Source: JBMFVE01 sp049966155
GTDB taxonomy: Bacteria; Bacteroidota; Ignavibacteria; Kryptoniales; JAKASW01
Reading direction: 5' to 3'
DNA length: 64,000 nucleotides
Assembly (NCBI GenBank): GCA_049966155.1
Contig: JBMFVE010000007.1
Location: 39,432 to 103,431 of the forward strand
Shown here: positions 26,142 to 34,428 of the stretch, one piece after another
Layout: the number at the start of each line of letters is the position of its first letter
How positions within the stretch are numbered: the first letter of the stretch is position 1
Made by a program: the position numbers and the translations under genes
The notes under the pieces: model-generated
What the model was told of the DNA's origin: nothing
Databases searched by the model: none
Seen by the model: the letters and a program-made list of their open reading frames with translations, nothing else

Positions 26142-29100
26142 TTAATTTTCGGGAGGATATGGAGGCATGTATGGTGGGATAGGAGGAAGTTTCTTAGGAG
26201 ACTTGTTAATCTCATCAAGCAGATATTTTACAGCTTCCTCGAGCTGGGGATCGTGACCCTCCATAACAAGCTTCGGTGTCTGTTCAACCCTGATATCGGG
26301 ATCAACACCATGATTTTCCATGACCCACTCACTTTTCAAACCATAAACTGAAAATTCAGGAACAGTAACATATCCACCGTCAATGAGATTTCTGTACCCT
26401 CGTATACCACGGACGCCTCCCCATGTGCGTTCACCAATCAGCGGCCCGAGATTGTATTTCTTGAAATAGTAAGGGAAAATATCCCCATCCGATGCGGAAT
26501 ACTCGTTAATCAAGCATGCCATATAACCATAAAAAACCGGCGACGGAATGGTGCCGGGCATTCCATGGCGTGCCATTTCCATGCCTACAAGTATCCTCCT
26601 CAACCTTTCCAGGAGAAGCTGGTCTACAAACCCGCCTCCGTTGTATCGTTCATCGATGATCAAGCCTTCTTTGCGTATCTGTGGGTAAAACTGCTGAACA
26701 AAGGCATTTAAGCCAGCAGACTCCATATCCGGCAAATAAACGTATCCAATTTTCCCCCCAGAAAGCTTATCCACCAGTTCTCGATTTCTCGTCACCTCAT
26801 CATTGTAACGCAGCTGCATTTCACTTTGAATCGGAGTTACCTTTATATTCCAGCTTCCCTTTTCTTCCGGCTTGCTGTTAAGTGTAAGCGTTACAGTAGT
26901 TCCTGCTGTGTTTTCAAGAACGCTATCTATGCTCATTGGTGATCGTACCTGCAGTCCATTAATTGCTATTATGTAATCCCCCGTATGCGCATCTATACCG
27001 GGAAGCGTCAGAGGAGATATTCTATCGGGCTTGGAATTGTCACCAATAAGAATCCGTTTTAATCTGTAATACCCCGATTTGTTGTCCAATTCATAATCGG
27101 CACCCAGGAGACCTGTCACTGTTTTCGAAATTTCAGGATAGTAGCCTCCTCCAACGTATGTATGAGAATTTCCAAGCTCACCAATCATTTCCCCGATGAT
27201 GTAAGTCAGGTCATACCGGTTATTGACATAAGGAAGCAAAACCCTATACTTCTCTTTAATGGCTGTCCAATCAACACCATTCATCTCCGGTGAGTAAAAA
27301 AACTGCCTCTCCAGTCTCCATGCCTGATTAAACGCTTCCGCCCACTCTTCATGGAAATTGACGAACATTTTCATCTGTTTAAGAGAAATGGCGCCATCGC
27401 CTGGTTTATGGCTTTCGGGTTTGGAATCAATTATACCATATGAGTCCTTGTTCTTATAAATAATCTTGTTTCCATCAAAAGAAAGCTTATAACCATCCAA
27501 TGGACTCAAGATTTGCTGGTCCTTCTTTGCAGATATATCAAACGAATGCAGCGCCTTCTCTTCGCCTGAGGCGTTTCCCGACAAACCCATTGTTGGATAT
27601 GTCATATAATAAATTCGGCCGGCAGCGGTTGAGAGACTGCCAATATTATTTGGTGCAATTGGAACAGCAACTGCTCTCTGACCGAGTCCCTCGAAATCAA
27701 TCCTGACTTTTTTAACCTCTTCTGCCTTGCCCTTTGCCTTTTGCTTTCCTTCCTTAATAGTATCTTTTGCCAATTCAGCTGCACCGCCTTTCACTTCATC
27801 GCTTTTGGGTGAAAAGGGTGACAGGCTGTCTGCTTGCAGGGTAGCAACATAAATACCGGTGCTCTTGGTATCTGTAAATTCCATATCAAAATTCCCTATA
27901 ACACCGTTGTAATTTCTATCCGACAGAAATATCAAATACTTACCTGATGGGTCGAAGATGGGATCAAAATCATTAGTAAATCCACCAGTAACTTCATGTA
28001 TTTTTCTATCATCAAGAGAATAAATGTAAATAGAGGTAAAACCGTTCTTATGATGCCTGGCATATGTAATAAATCGACTGTCTGGAGACCACGAGTAGTC
28101 TCTGATTTCCCAAACAGAATCTTTGTCCACGTCGTGTATTTCTTTTTCATTGACATCGACATATCTCAATCTGAGTTCAGAATCAGAAAATAGTATTTTC
28201 TTACTATCTGGTGACCAAACCAATGAATAAATATAAGATCGATTACCGGAAGTTAACTTTTCTTCTGTGCCGTTCAGCTTATCCTCACGAATATAAATCT
28301 CCTCTTCACCAGATCTGTCGGAAATGTATGCAACGTACTTTCCATTGGGAGACCAAACAGGATTGCGTTCATCCACTCCTGAAGTATTGGTGATGTCTCT
28401 TGTGTCCCCCTCCTTTGCCGGGACAGTAAAAATATCTCCCCTTGCCCCAAATAATGCTCGCTCACCATCGGGTGAAAGGTCAAAGGAGTTAATGAACCTG
28501 GATACTTCTATCCACTTTGGCATCGCCCATGTTTGATCATTTGGGATATAAATTTCTAACTTCGTCAACCTTTCATCGGGAAGTGAGAGTGTATAGAGAT
28601 ATCCCCCATTTTCAAACACGATAGCATCCGGTCCAAGTGAAGGCCAGTTTACGTCGTAATCTTTAAAAAATGTTACCTGTCTTGTTGTTCCTGAAACAAC
28701 ATCATAAGCATAGATATTCATTCTTCTGCTTGAATCACGGTCTGATACAAAGAAGATTGTGTTCTTGTACCACATCGGAAAAGTATCTGTCCCTTTCCAT
28801 TCAGTAATCTTTTTCTCGTTCATGGTTTTCATATCGTGTATATAAATATCCTGTGCCAGTCCCCCTTCATACCGCTTCCATGTTCGGAAATTCCTGAATA
28901 TTCTGTTGTATGCAAAACTGCTTCCGTCAGGCGAAAAGCTTAACAGGCCCCCCTTAGGGACAGGAAACTCAACAGGCATTCCACCATTAACAGAAATTGT
29001 AAATAATCTTCCAAACCAGGTGTTCCATGTTTCTATCCTTGAGAGGAATAAAATATTTTTCCCGTCAGGAGTCCACGTAATAACTTCGTTATTTGGCCCC

Positions 29101-29435
29101 ATCCGTTCAGGTATATCCCCTGCATCCTGCCGAAATGTCAGCTGCCGGGGCTGTCCCCCTTCGGCAGGCATAACGTATACGTTAAAGTTTCCATCATATT
29201 GAGCTGTGAATGCAATTTGTTTCCCGTCAGGACTGAATTTCGGAAAGAGTTCCAGTCCTGGTGATGAAGTAAGGCGTCTGGCCACGCCACCGTTAGATGA
29301 TACTTCGTAAATGTCTCCGGCATAAACAAAAACAATCTCATTTTTGTAAATGTCAGGAAATCGCAGCAATCGAGCAGGGGTGTCAGCCATGACAGCCGAG
29401 ATGAATAAGAGGAATATGAGCATTATTCTTTTCAT
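26142..29435 (-). CDS. Exported Tricorn-like S41 protease (beta-propeller, PDZ, peptidase)
   Basis: The 1097-residue protein has a signal peptide (KRIMLIFLLFISAVMA) and tandem WD40/TolB-like blades (many SPDGK and WSPDSR motifs to about residue 530). A linker rich in Lys and Glu follows, then a C1-like domain, a PDZ domain (DYIIAINGLQVRSP) and a tail-specific-protease-type catalytic domain. The Tricorn catalytic residues look intact: histidine in ELGNSHTYVGGGY, and nucleophile serine with following aspartate in INEYSASDGDIFPYYF, with GERTWGGVRG downstream. It would cleave oligopeptides, here outside the cytoplasm, which is unlike archaeal Tricorn. AAGGAG precedes the start at 29435. The C-terminus is proline-rich (PPIPPYMPPYPP). 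Confidence 0.92.
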   Translation of the reverse strand: MKRIMLIFLLFISAVMADTPARLLRFPDIYKNEIVFVYAGDIYEVSSNGGVARRLTSSPGLELFPKFSPDGKQIAFTAQYDGNFNVYVMPAEGGQPRQLTFRQDAGDIPERMGPNNEVITWTPDGKNILFLSRIETWNTWFGRLFTISVNGGMPVEFPVPKGGLLSFSPDGSSFAYNRIFRNFRTWKRYEGGLAQDIYIHDMKTMNEKKITEWKGTDTFPMWYKNTIFFVSDRDSSRRMNIYAYDVVSGTTRQVTFFKDYDVNWPSLGPDAIVFENGGYLYTLSLPDERLTKLEIYIPNDQTWAMPKWIEVSRFINSFDLSPDGERALFGARGDIFTVPAKEGDTRDITNTSGVDERNPVWSPNGKYVAYISDRSGEEEIYIREDKLNGTEEKLTSGNRSYIYSLVWSPDSKKILFSDSELRLRYVDVNEKEIHDVDKDSVWEIRDYSWSPDSRFITYARHHKNGFTSIYIYSLDDRKIHEVTGGFTNDFDPIFDPSGKYLIFLSDRNYNGVIGNFDMEFTDTKSTGIYVATLQADSLSPFSPKSDEVKGGAAELAKDTIKEGKQKAKGKAEEVKKVRIDFEGLGQRAVAVPIAPNNIGSLSTAAGRIYYMTYPTMGLSGNASGEEKALHSFDISAKKDQQILSPLDGYKLSFDGNKIIYKNKDSYGIIDSKPESHKPGDGAISLKQMKMFVNFHEEWAEAFNQAWRLERQFFYSPEMNGVDWTAIKEKYRVLLPYVNNRYDLTYIIGEMIGELGNSHTYVGGGYYPEISKTVTGLLGADYELDNKSGYYRLKRILIGDNSKPDRISPLTLPGIDAHTGDYIIAINGLQVRSPMSIDSVLENTAGTTVTLTLNSKPEEKGSWNIKVTPIQSEMQLRYNDEVTRNRELVDKLSGGKIGYVYLPDMESAGLNAFVQQFYPQIRKEGLIIDERYNGGGFVDQLLLERLRRILVGMEMARHGMPGTIPSPVFYGYMACLINEYSASDGDIFPYYFKKYNLGPLIGERTWGGVRGIRGYRNLIDGGYVTVPEFSVYGLKSEWVMENHGVDPDIRVEQTPKLVMEGHDPQLEEAVKYLLDEINKSPKKLPPIPPYMPPYPPEN

Positions 29436-29479
29436 ATAAACAGCTCCTTATTTACATTTGGACTGATACGTTATGACTT

Positions 29480-29516
29480 AAAAAGACCGTCATTGCACAA
29501 TGTGTGCTCATGACGG
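29480..29516 (-). terminator. Intrinsic terminator pointing left, before the Tricorn gene
   Basis: On the minus strand the outer stem (CCGTCAT / ATGACGG, seven pairs) and inner stem (GCACA / TGTGC, five pairs) with an ATG loop are followed by TC and then TTTTT. Nothing on the minus strand between here and tRNA-Ser obviously needs it. It may have ended the older tRNA-Ser transcript or act as a leader attenuator for the Tricorn gene. Confidence 0.6.
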
Positions 29517-29658
29517 ATTGCTCATCAGAAAAGATACTGCGTTTTGTGAGGAAAATAAATCTATAAATTCACGGGCAGATCTCGTTCCTTGAAACCACTC
29601 AGGTCACTGTCCAGCCTTCACTTCCCCTGCCCGGCTGTCTGCAAGCTTATTTTTTTTG

Positions 29659-29687
29659 TTGACATTAAAATAAAGAAAGATTAAGTT
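29659..29687 (+). promoter_or_regulatory. Candidate promoter of the broken synthetase gene
   Basis: TTGACA (29659-29664), a 17-base spacer and TAAGTT (29682-29687) make a sigma-70-like promoter. The -10 region also resembles the Bacteroidetes TAnnTTTG pattern. It lies about 100 bases before ATG 29790. Confidence 0.4.
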
Positions 29688-29789
29688 TTGTTTGATATGC
29701 CAGATTAAAAAACTGGCAGGTGATGTCATTTTAAATATTCTGACGTTTAACAGAGATTCTTTAACATTACAACTTTAGGGGGACTTACA

Positions 29790-31756
29790 ATGGCCATCCA
29801 AGTCAGCTCAGAAGATTTAAAAATGATCAGGGAAGGCAAAATTATTTTGCCGGATAAGGAAAAATCTAAAAATACTCACGCAGGAAGTTTGGAAGCCTTT
29901 AACAACTTATTAAGAAAGTCCTGAGATAAGCCTGAAGAGTTCTGGTCTGAAGTAGCAAGCGAATTGTTTTGGTACCATCCATGGGAAAAAACCATAGAAG
30001 GAAACCTGCCAGATTTTAAATTCTTTGTTGGCGGTATAACAAATCCAGCTTACCATATGTTGGACGCAAATCTCAAGAAGGGTTACGGAAATAAGCTGGC
30101 ACTTATCTGGGAGGGCGAAGATTTCACAACAAAGTTTTACACTTACAATATGCTTTATTGGGAGGTTAACAGATTTTGTAATGTACTAAGGAGTTTTGGC
30201 TTAAAAAAGGTGATAGGGTTGCTATTTATTTGCCTAACCTTGCTGAGACAGTGATTGCAATATTAGCATCTTATCGCATGGGTGTATTGTTTAATACAAT
30301 TTTTTCTGGATTTTCACCAAATGCATTAAGAGATAGATTAGTTCACTTTGAGCCTCAAATTTTGGTTACAGCAGACGGTGGATACAGGAGAGGTAAAATA
30401 GTTCCTTTAAAAGAGAAGGCCGACCTGATTCTTGATGATGTCCCAAGCATAAAAGCCTCAATAGTAATCAAGAGAACGAAGACAAATATAAATATGAAGC
30501 AAGGGAGAGATTACTATTGGGATGATCTAATGAGAAATGCTGGTAAGGAATACGAACCAGAATTGTTAGAAGCGAATGAGCCGGGTTTAGTATTTTATAC
30601 AAGTGGTACTACAGGAAAACCAAAAGGCGTCGTGCATTCAGGGAATGCTTTTGTCATTAATAATTATGTGTATGCCAAATACCATTTAGACTTGCATCCA
30701 GACGATGTATTCTGGTGTATGGCTGATATTGGATGGCTTACAATGCACATCTGGGGCATAGCAGGTGCATTGTCTAATGGGATTACAACAATTTTTTATG
30801 AAGGAGCTATTGACTTTCCATCACAGGACAGGGTTTATCAGATTATTGAAAAATATCGTGTGACAAAATGGTGGTCAACGCCAACAGCTACAAGACTGCT
30901 TATGAAATTTGGTGAAGAAGTAGCAAAACCTTATGATTTATCTTCTTTGGACGTGGTGGCGTTTGTTGGTGAACCTTTGAATCCAGAGGCATGGTATTGG
31001 TTGTACGAAAAGATCGGCAACAAAAAGGTCTACCTTAATAATACCTATGGTCAAACTGAAACAGCAGGTTGCCCACTTGCAGGTGCAGCATGGTTAACAC
31101 CAATGAAACCAGGATCTTGCGGCATTCAATTTTTGGGTGCACAAATGGATATAGTGGATGACAATGGGAACTCATTGCCACCTATGACTGTGGGCAATTT
31201 AGTGATGAGAAGACCCATACCCATGTTAGTCAGGACATTATGGAAAGACCACGAAGGGTACTTAAAGACTTATTTTAGCCGCGTAAGCGGAGCTTATTTC
31301 ACTTATGATGCTGCCGTAAAGGATAATGATGGACATTACTGGGTGCTTGCCAGAACTGATGATGTTATTAATGTTGCTGGTCACAGGTTAAGCACAATGG
31401 AATTAGAGAGCGCTGCAATAGAAGTGGACGGAGTAGCAGAAGCAGCAGTCGTTGGAGCAATAGATGCAATCAAAGGTATAACACCTGTAGTGTTTGCAAC
31501 TGTTAAAGAAGGCTACGATGAATCTTTAATTAAGCAGAGGATCAAAGACAAGATAAATGAAAAAATTGGTAAGATTGCTGAGCCTTCACATGTATTTTGT
31601 GTACCAACAATGCCTAAAACTCCAAGCGGCAAAATCATGCGAAGGTTTTTAAGGGAGTTAGTTGCCAAGGGCGATGTTCTTAGTGATACCACCGGATTAG
31701 AAAATCCAGATGCAATAGAAATAATAAGCAAGATAGTCAAGAAAGAACTGCCGTAA
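29790..31756 (+). pseudogene. AMP-forming acetyl-CoA-synthetase-like gene, interrupted by a stop and a -1 frameshift
   Basis: Reading from ATG 29790 (preceded by AGGGGGA) gives 44 codons, a TGA at 29922-29924, then 92 more codons of good homology. A frame change at the A-run 30203-30208 follows, after which the rest (GDRVAIYLPN onward) is intact to the stop at 31756. All family motifs survive downstream: FYTSGTTGKPKGV, NTYGQTETAGC, GHYWVLARTDDVINVAGHRLS and the catalytic lysine in TPSGKIMRR. It would have made acetyl- or propionyl-CoA from the acid, ATP and CoA. Base use looks more AT-rich than its neighbours and the gene stands alone in a gene-poor patch by a tRNA, which suggests acquisition by transfer. 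Sequencing error, pseudogene decay or recoding remain possible. Confidence 0.8.
30188..30209 (+). other. Potential -1 frameshift site (A-AAA-AAG with upstream SD-like AAGGAG)
   Basis: In the reading frame of the first half the codons are TTA AAA AAG, so the heptamer A-AAA-AAG (30203-30209) is in the exact phase used by dnaX-type -1 frameshifting. A slip of -1 gives LKK-GDRVAIYLPN, which restores the synthetase homology without a missing residue. AAGGAG at 30188-30193 lies nine bases upstream, similar to the stimulatory Shine-Dalgarno of dnaX. I see no strong hairpin downstream. The simplest rival is loss of one A from a seven-A run. Confidence 0.45.
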
Positions 31757-32075
31757 AATTAGAACAAATACAATAGCAATCGGAACATTCGGCACCCTCA
31801 TTGCTCTACGCAAACGTAGTAGTTCATCCATCTTGTACTGCTGATCGTATTTCTTTCCCTGTTTTTCTGTCTCAATTCCTAATCTCCTCCTTTCAAAGTT
31901 ACTCGCTTTTCTTCCTGTCTACAAATCGGGGTAAAGACCACTATACCTCGCCAAGATGAATAACCGAGGCAGGAAAAAGAGGAAGCGAAAACACGAGTTT
32001 GCACAAATCCGCGCATTTCTCAAAAACGTCGGCTCGAACTTTATGCTGAATTCAAAACGGCTTGAAATTTCCCCG
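31757..32075. other. Gene-poor stretch between the broken synthetase and the tRNA terminator
   Basis: No gene here is convincing. On the minus strand a frame open from about 31895 to about 31718 reads a lysine/arginine-rich segment (ETEKQGKKYDQQYKMDELLR), then hydrophobic text running into the reverse complement of the synthetase 3' end. I recognise no family and treat it as a possible remnant. Confidence 0.4.
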
Positions 32076-32110
32076 AAAAATGGCTGGCGAGCCCGCGTAG
32101 CAGGCAGCCA
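32076..32110 (-). terminator. Intrinsic terminator of tRNA-Ser
   Basis: On the minus strand TGGCTG pairs with CAGCCA across an eighteen-base GC-rich loop and is followed by TTTTT, starting 19 bases beyond the tRNA 3' end. It fits a terminator for the tRNA transcript. Confidence 0.6.
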
Positions 32111-32128
32111 ATGACTTCATTTCCTAAC

Positions 32129-32219
32129 TGGCGGAGAGGGTGGGATTCGAACCCACGTACCGCTTTAGGCGGTAACTCGCTCTCCAGGCGAGCCGATTCA
32201 ACCACTCTCGCACCTCTCC
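32129..32219 (-). tRNA. tRNA-Ser (GGA)
   Basis: Read on the minus strand, a seven-base acceptor stem (GGAGAGG / CCTCTCC) encloses a D-arm. The anticodon stem CTCGC / GCGAG has loop CTGGAGA, giving anticodon GGA. A long type II variable arm (TACCGC / GCGGTA) and a T-arm GTGGG-TTCGAAT-CCCAC follow. Discriminator G and the CCA end are encoded (32132-32129). The long variable arm and G73 are typical of serine tRNA. The tRNA reads serine codons UCC and UCU. Its 3' end faces the gene-poor, transferred-looking patch. Confidence 0.96.
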
Positions 32220-32299
32220 AGATGAAGTAAATTTAATACGCCCGATTAATCTCTACAAGGAAATTCACACCCCTGTTATTGGTTAATGAAACAAATCTC

Positions 32300-32785
32300 C
32301 TATTGCCTGTTAAATCTTCCTCTCATCCGCTGCTGCATTATAGCACGAAGGCGATCGCGAATTTCTCGCTGAAATTTTTGTTCAAAAACTATATATTTAC
32401 CAATCTCAGTAGGGGTTAAAATATCTTTCAGTGAGTCGATAAAATGCTTATGCTGCTCTGCAAGTTGTTCATCAAGTTTGGTTATCCTATCTACCTGTTT
32501 TGAAATCTCATCATCTTTGGCGCCCTGCCGTAACATCTGGTCTAGCTGAGAGACAAGATCCCTTCTCCTGGCTATTGTCTCCCTCAGCTGAGCCATATAA
32601 CTGTTGTAAACAGGAAAAAACTTTTCCGCCTTTTCATTTGGAAGATTTAAATCTTTTGTCATTTGCCATATTTTGATTTGTTCAAGCTGCCTCCTAACTT
32701 CAGGATTACCCACCTCAATTTCCTGAGCAACAGCAGAAGTGGAACCTACCAAAGCAAAAATCATCAAAAAAAGAATGTGCTTCAT
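32300..32785 (-). CDS. Exported helical Spy/CpxP-like protein in an ECF sigma module
   Basis: The 161-residue protein has a signal peptide (KHILFLMIFALVGSTSAVA) and a long charged helical domain (KIWQMTKDLNLPNEKAEKFFPVYNSYMAQLRE ... LTPTEIGKYIVFEQKFQREIRDRL). The pattern resembles the periplasmic LTxxQ/Spy/CpxP-type chaperone or heavy-metal-resistance proteins. AGGAAGG precedes the ATG by seven bases. It follows the anti-sigma gene by 15 bases, so it is probably in the same operon and may report envelope stress. Family assignment rests on pattern, not on a search. Confidence 0.7.
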   Translation of the reverse strand: MKHILFLMIFALVGSTSAVAQEIEVGNPEVRRQLEQIKIWQMTKDLNLPNEKAEKFFPVYNSYMAQLRETIARRRDLVSQLDQMLRQGAKDDEISKQVDRITKLDEQLAEQHKHFIDSLKDILTPTEIGKYIVFEQKFQREIRDRLRAIMQQRMRGRFNRQ

Positions 32786-32800
32786 TTTTTTACCTTCCTC

Positions 32801-33382
32801 TCAATTAAGTAAATCGATATCGACAAGATCCGGGTAATCAGAAGTGCTCACTGTGTCTGCAACAGTTGCCCACATAGATTTAACAAGAGCTTGCTGAAGG
32901 GTGTCATCAACAGAATTTACTTCTTCGTCAACAACATACACGGGTGCTGCTGTCTGGACATAATCTGTGTTAACGGCAGGCAAAGCTATAACTTCTTCAG
33001 GAGGAAGAGATGCAGCCAACGTCGAGATTGATCGTGTCTCAGATGTTCCAGACCTGACAGTTAGTTCATATATACCAATACCTATCCCAATAACCAATAA
33101 TGTCATTACAGTAGCTAATTGAGGGACGTTCATACCAAAGTATCTACGACGGCGCCTTGGTAATCTTGACATAATTGATGCATGAAGCTCATTCCAAAAT
33201 GAAACAGGATACTCCTCAGGTTCAGATGTTGACAAAACTGAAATGACTTCAGATAACTTTTCTTTTTCTTCTCTGCAGGTCGGGCAATTAGCCAGATGAG
33301 ACTCAATATCCCTGGATAGATTTGGCTCAGTCCTTTTCAGGATATAGTCTGGCAAATTTACCAATACATCATCGCATCGCAT
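32801..33382 (-). CDS. Anti-sigma factor with N-terminal zinc finger (zf-HC2)
   Basis: The 193 residues contain a cytoplasmic zinc-binding anti-sigma domain. The ligand set is a cysteine at residue 3 plus HLANCPTC at about residues 29-36, the HxxxCxxC signature. One membrane helix (LATVMTLLVIGIGIGIYEL) lies near residue 92, and a periplasmic tail follows. It should hold the ECF sigma factor encoded just upstream until an envelope signal arrives. It overlaps that gene by 14 bases, consistent with stoichiometric translation. Confidence 0.9.
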   Translation of the reverse strand: MRCDDVLVNLPDYILKRTEPNLSRDIESHLANCPTCREEKEKLSEVISVLSTSEPEEYPVSFWNELHASIMSRLPRRRRRYFGMNVPQLATVMTLLVIGIGIGIYELTVRSGTSETRSISTLAASLPPEEVIALPAVNTDYVQTAAPVYVVDEEVNSVDDTLQQALVKSMWATVADTVSTSDYPDLVDIDLLN

Positions 33383-33941
33383 CTTTTAAATATTCTCCAA
33401 TCTTTTTCATAGCATGAAAATAATTAGCTTTTAAAGCTCCCAGTGAACGATTCAATATCCTTGAAATTTCCTCATAAGACAACTCTTCATAAAATCTTAG
33501 CACAAACACCTGACGCTGCTGCGCGGGTAGTGCTGCCACTGCATCTGCAACCAGCTCCCTTAATTCCTTCCTGTCTGAATCTTTTTCTGGCTGATCATCG
33601 TGCGACACTACTGTGTTCAAAACATCGTCAAGCCTGACCACTGATCTCACCTTTCGCTTCCTTAAAAAGGAAATAGCAACGTTTGTCGCAACGCGATAAA
33701 TGTAAGTGTATATGTTTGCATCTCCTCGAAATCTCCTCAGTGACTCATGAAGCTTTATAAAAACCTCCTGGCTCGCGTCCCATGCATCATCATCATCGTT
33801 GAGCATTCGCTTTACAATGAAAAAAACCTTTTTTTCATACCTGTTTACCAGCTCTCCAAATGCACGTTCGTCGCCATTTCTTATTTGCTCCACAATTTCT
33901 CTGTCGCTAAGATCAACGAGGTTAACATTCTCCAAAGGCAT
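33369..33941 (-). CDS. ECF-type RNA polymerase sigma factor
   Basis: The 190-residue sigma factor has region 2 (FGELVNRYEKKVFFIVKRMLND, then DAWDASQEVFIKLHESLRRFRG and TYIYRVATNVAISFLRKRK) and region 4 (LPAQQRQVFVLRFYEELSYEEISRILNRSLGALKANYFHAMKKI). It lacks regions 1 and 3, as ECF sigmas do. It is the first gene of the sigma / anti-sigma / Spy-like operon. The 118-base upstream gap includes a perfect eight-base inverted repeat; autoregulation there is possible but no promoter is proven. Confidence 0.95.
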   Translation of the reverse strand: MPLENVNLVDLSDREIVEQIRNGDERAFGELVNRYEKKVFFIVKRMLNDDDDAWDASQEVFIKLHESLRRFRGDANIYTYIYRVATNVAISFLRKRKVRSVVRLDDVLNTVVSHDDQPEKDSDRKELRELVADAVAALPAQQRQVFVLRFYEELSYEEISRILNRSLGALKANYFHAMKKIGEYLKDAMR

Positions 33942-34016
33942 CCGGTCAGTTTATTTTTTTGTCAGAGCTAAATTTGTGCTACTCCTTTGAAAAGAACAAA
34001 TGGATCAGGATTCCAT

Positions 34017-34038
34017 CAGCGTCATTAATTTGACGCTG
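34017..34038. repeat. Perfect 8-bp inverted repeat between acpS and the sigma gene
   Basis: CAGCGTCA and TGACGCTG are separated by TTAATT, a perfect stem with a six-base loop. It lies 22 bases beyond the acpS stop and about 75 bases upstream of the sigma start. There is no T-run on either strand, so it is not a standard terminator; it could be a processing hairpin or an operator. Confidence 0.5.
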
Positions 34039-34059
34039 AACACAATAAAATAGTTTAAA

Positions 34060-34428
34060 TTAGCCTTCCAGCAACACCATCGCAACTACGTAATCACCTG
34101 AATGGGACAGTGAAAGAAACATTTTTCGCTTCCCAAAGTTCTCTGCTGCTTTACCACTCAGCTTCAAAAAAGGTTTGCCGCTTTCTTCATTAGCAACCTG
34201 AACTTCCTGCCATGAAAACTCACTATTCCAACCTGTTGCGGTAGCTTTGCTAAATGCTTCCTTGGCAGCGAAGCGGGCAGCATAGTGCTGATATGGATTA
34301 GGCTTCGAGGAACAATAACTTTTTTCTTCTTCAGTGAAAATTTTATCCATGAAAGCAGGTCCATACTTTTCAATACTTTGCTTAATTCTGCTAACCTCTA
34401 CGATGTCTACACCAATTCCTTCAACCAT
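34060..34428 (-). CDS. acpS: Holo-[acyl-carrier-protein] synthase
   Basis: The 122-residue protein is the usual size for AcpS, which transfers 4'-phosphopantetheine from CoA to a serine of acyl carrier protein. It shows GIGVDIVEVSRI with the magnesium-binding aspartate at residue 8, FTEEEKSYC, and ARFAAKEAFSKATATG with the catalytic KEA segment, then LSLSHSGDYVVAMVL. ATG 34428 overlaps the HAD gene by eight bases, the end of a six-gene overlapping chain. Confidence 0.95.
   Translation of the reverse strand: MVEGIGVDIVEVSRIKQSIEKYGPAFMDKIFTEEEKSYCSSKPNPYQHYAARFAAKEAFSKATATGWNSEFSWQEVQVANEESGKPFLKLSGKAAENFGKRKMFLSLSHSGDYVVAMVLLEG

Larger units (their letters stand above)
29436..29789. other. 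Intergenic region upstream of the Tricorn gene and the broken synthetase
   Basis: This 354-base gap holds no convincing gene. It contains an inverted-repeat terminator pointing left (29480-29516) and a sigma-70-like promoter pointing right (29659-29687). A second small dyad TGCCAG / CTGGCA lies at 29698-29718, and a Shine-Dalgarno AGGGGGA at 29777-29783 precedes ATG 29790. An eight-T run at 29650-29657 precedes the promoter. Confidence 0.6.

Noticed and set aside
30209..30270. Downstream hairpin that could stimulate frameshifting at 30203-30209
   Set aside because: Only a four-base GGTT/AACC pairing is visible, too weak to call.
31956..32114. Plus-strand 52-codon frame with a basic N-terminus (MNNRGRKKRKRK)
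   Set aside because: It runs through the terminator hairpin of the tRNA-Ser gene, has no good Shine-Dalgarno and no family resemblance, so it is probably chance.
29436..32219. Direct repeat of the tRNA-Ser 3' end as an attachment site
   Set aside because: I could not find a second copy near the left border by eye, so no att site is claimed.
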